This document shows, piece by piece, positions 63,617-64,000 of a stretch of 64,000 nt of DNA. The notes beneath the pieces were generated by a model. It had not been told where the DNA came from. It saw nothing but the letters and a program-made list of their open reading frames with translations, and made no database searches. Numbering within the stretch: the stretch's first letter is position 1; every line of letters starts with the position of its first letter. The DNA is from Ferruginibacter sp. (GTDB lineage Bacteria > Bacteroidota > Bacteroidia > Chitinophagales > Chitinophagaceae), in contig JAGOAX010000012.1 of NCBI GenBank assembly GCA_017983695.1, forward strand, positions 1 to 64,000, in the 5' to 3' direction. A program made the position numbers and the translations under genes.

Positions 63617-64000
63617 TTAAAATTTTAAAGTGGGCGGTAAATATTTTTCTACCAGCGCCTGGTAGTAAGGTTTCAATTCATCCCAGTTTGGTGGCGTGGG
63701 ATTTTTTGAATACAAATCATAAGGGTTAAAAAGGCTTACCCATTTCAGCATTTCCTTATCGTGGTCGTCCAGCAAATGACTATACTCCCCTTCTCTGTGC
63801 CAGCTGTAAAAAGAGTGATAGCGCAACATGTACAATCCTTCTTCGGGTAAATGATCCTTCATCATCTGGTATATATATTCATCATGTCCCCAACTCATAT
63901 CCACATTACGCAAACCGCAATTGGGTTGGTACACACCGTACTTGGTATTGTAGCGTTCGTCGTTATAATCAGGATTGTCTTTAAAAAATTCAGGATAAAC
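63617..64000 (-). CDS. Myo-inositol oxygenase, C-terminal part (5' end outside window)
   Basis: Oxidises myo-inositol to D-glucuronate with O2 through a di-iron site. The visible 127 codons run to the window end without a stop; the real start lies beyond 64000, so the GTG at 63934 is internal. The sequence contains SWGHDEY, RYHSFYSWH and FNPYDLY, matching the metal ligands His194, His220 and Asp253 of the animal enzyme, and ends PYYQALVEKYLPPTLKF as in eukaryotic MIOX. The likeness to animal and plant enzymes is high for a bacterial protein. It is read towards the second SusC gene 42 nt away and may share its transcript. Confidence 0.93.
   Translation of the reverse strand, partial: VYPEFFKDNPDYNDERYNTKYGVYQPNCGLRNVDMSWGHDEYIYQMMKDHLPEEGLYMLRYHSFYSWHREGEYSHLLDDHDKEMLKWVSLFNPYDLYSKNPTPPNWDELKPYYQALVEKYLPPTLKF

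Overview
The window comes from a Bacteroidota chromosome, most likely Chitinophagaceae-like. The 16S rRNA fragment is of Bacteroidota type. Several genes have TTTG-N19/20-TAnnTTTG promoters. There are two SusC/SusD pairs, FG-GAP/ASPIC proteins, LemA/TPM genes and a DUF4476-type protein. The family-level placement is inferred from gene content, not from a database search.

Layout. 1-1043 is the 5' two-thirds of a 16S rRNA gene (minus strand) with two tandem upstream promoters. 1587-11455 is ordinary chromosome: truA, a KEEIKP-repeat exported protein, an M1 aminopeptidase, a TPM/TPM/LemA/LemA cluster, pgk and gapA. 11651-11722 is tRNA-Glu(UUC). From 11669 to 16799 lies an A+T-rich island bounded by a 55-bp direct repeat of the tRNA 3' end. 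It carries three minus-strand genes: an unrecognised 895-aa protein, a calcineurin-like phosphoesterase whose start overlaps the previous stop (ATGA), and an unrecognised 147-aa protein. It has no integrase or transposase. This is the best candidate for an undescribed system, possibly defence or conflict cargo.

16897-29172 holds a Gfo/Idh oxidoreductase with a DUF1080 3-keto-glycoside hydrolase-like protein, an outer-membrane protein with a vanadium-haloperoxidase-like lipoprotein, a GH65 enzyme, a sugar-porter MFS with a GH32 fructosidase, and an SRPBCC-like protein. 29176-44014 is a minus-strand unit read susC, susD, then three giant tandem FG-GAP/ASPIC lipoproteins. It diverges from a LacI-type regulator at 44303. 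A GH13 lipoprotein follows.

A palindrome related to GCAAACGTTTGC occurs between the LacI gene and susC, upstream of the MFS/GH32 pair, between GH13 and a DapA-like gene, upstream of the small gene at 22429-22995, and upstream of gapA. This suggests one LacI-family regulon for sugar polymers.

47230-50462 has a DapA-family lyase and a proline-racemase-family epimerase around a sterol-desaturase-like hydroxylase. The pair suggests hydroxyproline catabolism. 50466 to the window end is all minus strand: myo-inositol oxygenase (partial), a second SusC/SusD pair, an acid phosphatase, a lyase-like toroid protein, a sodium-solute symporter, GH92 and GH28. This looks like a polysaccharide/glycoconjugate utilisation locus of at least 13.5 kb. 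Overall the window combines housekeeping glycolysis genes, several glycan-use loci and one tRNA-inserted island.
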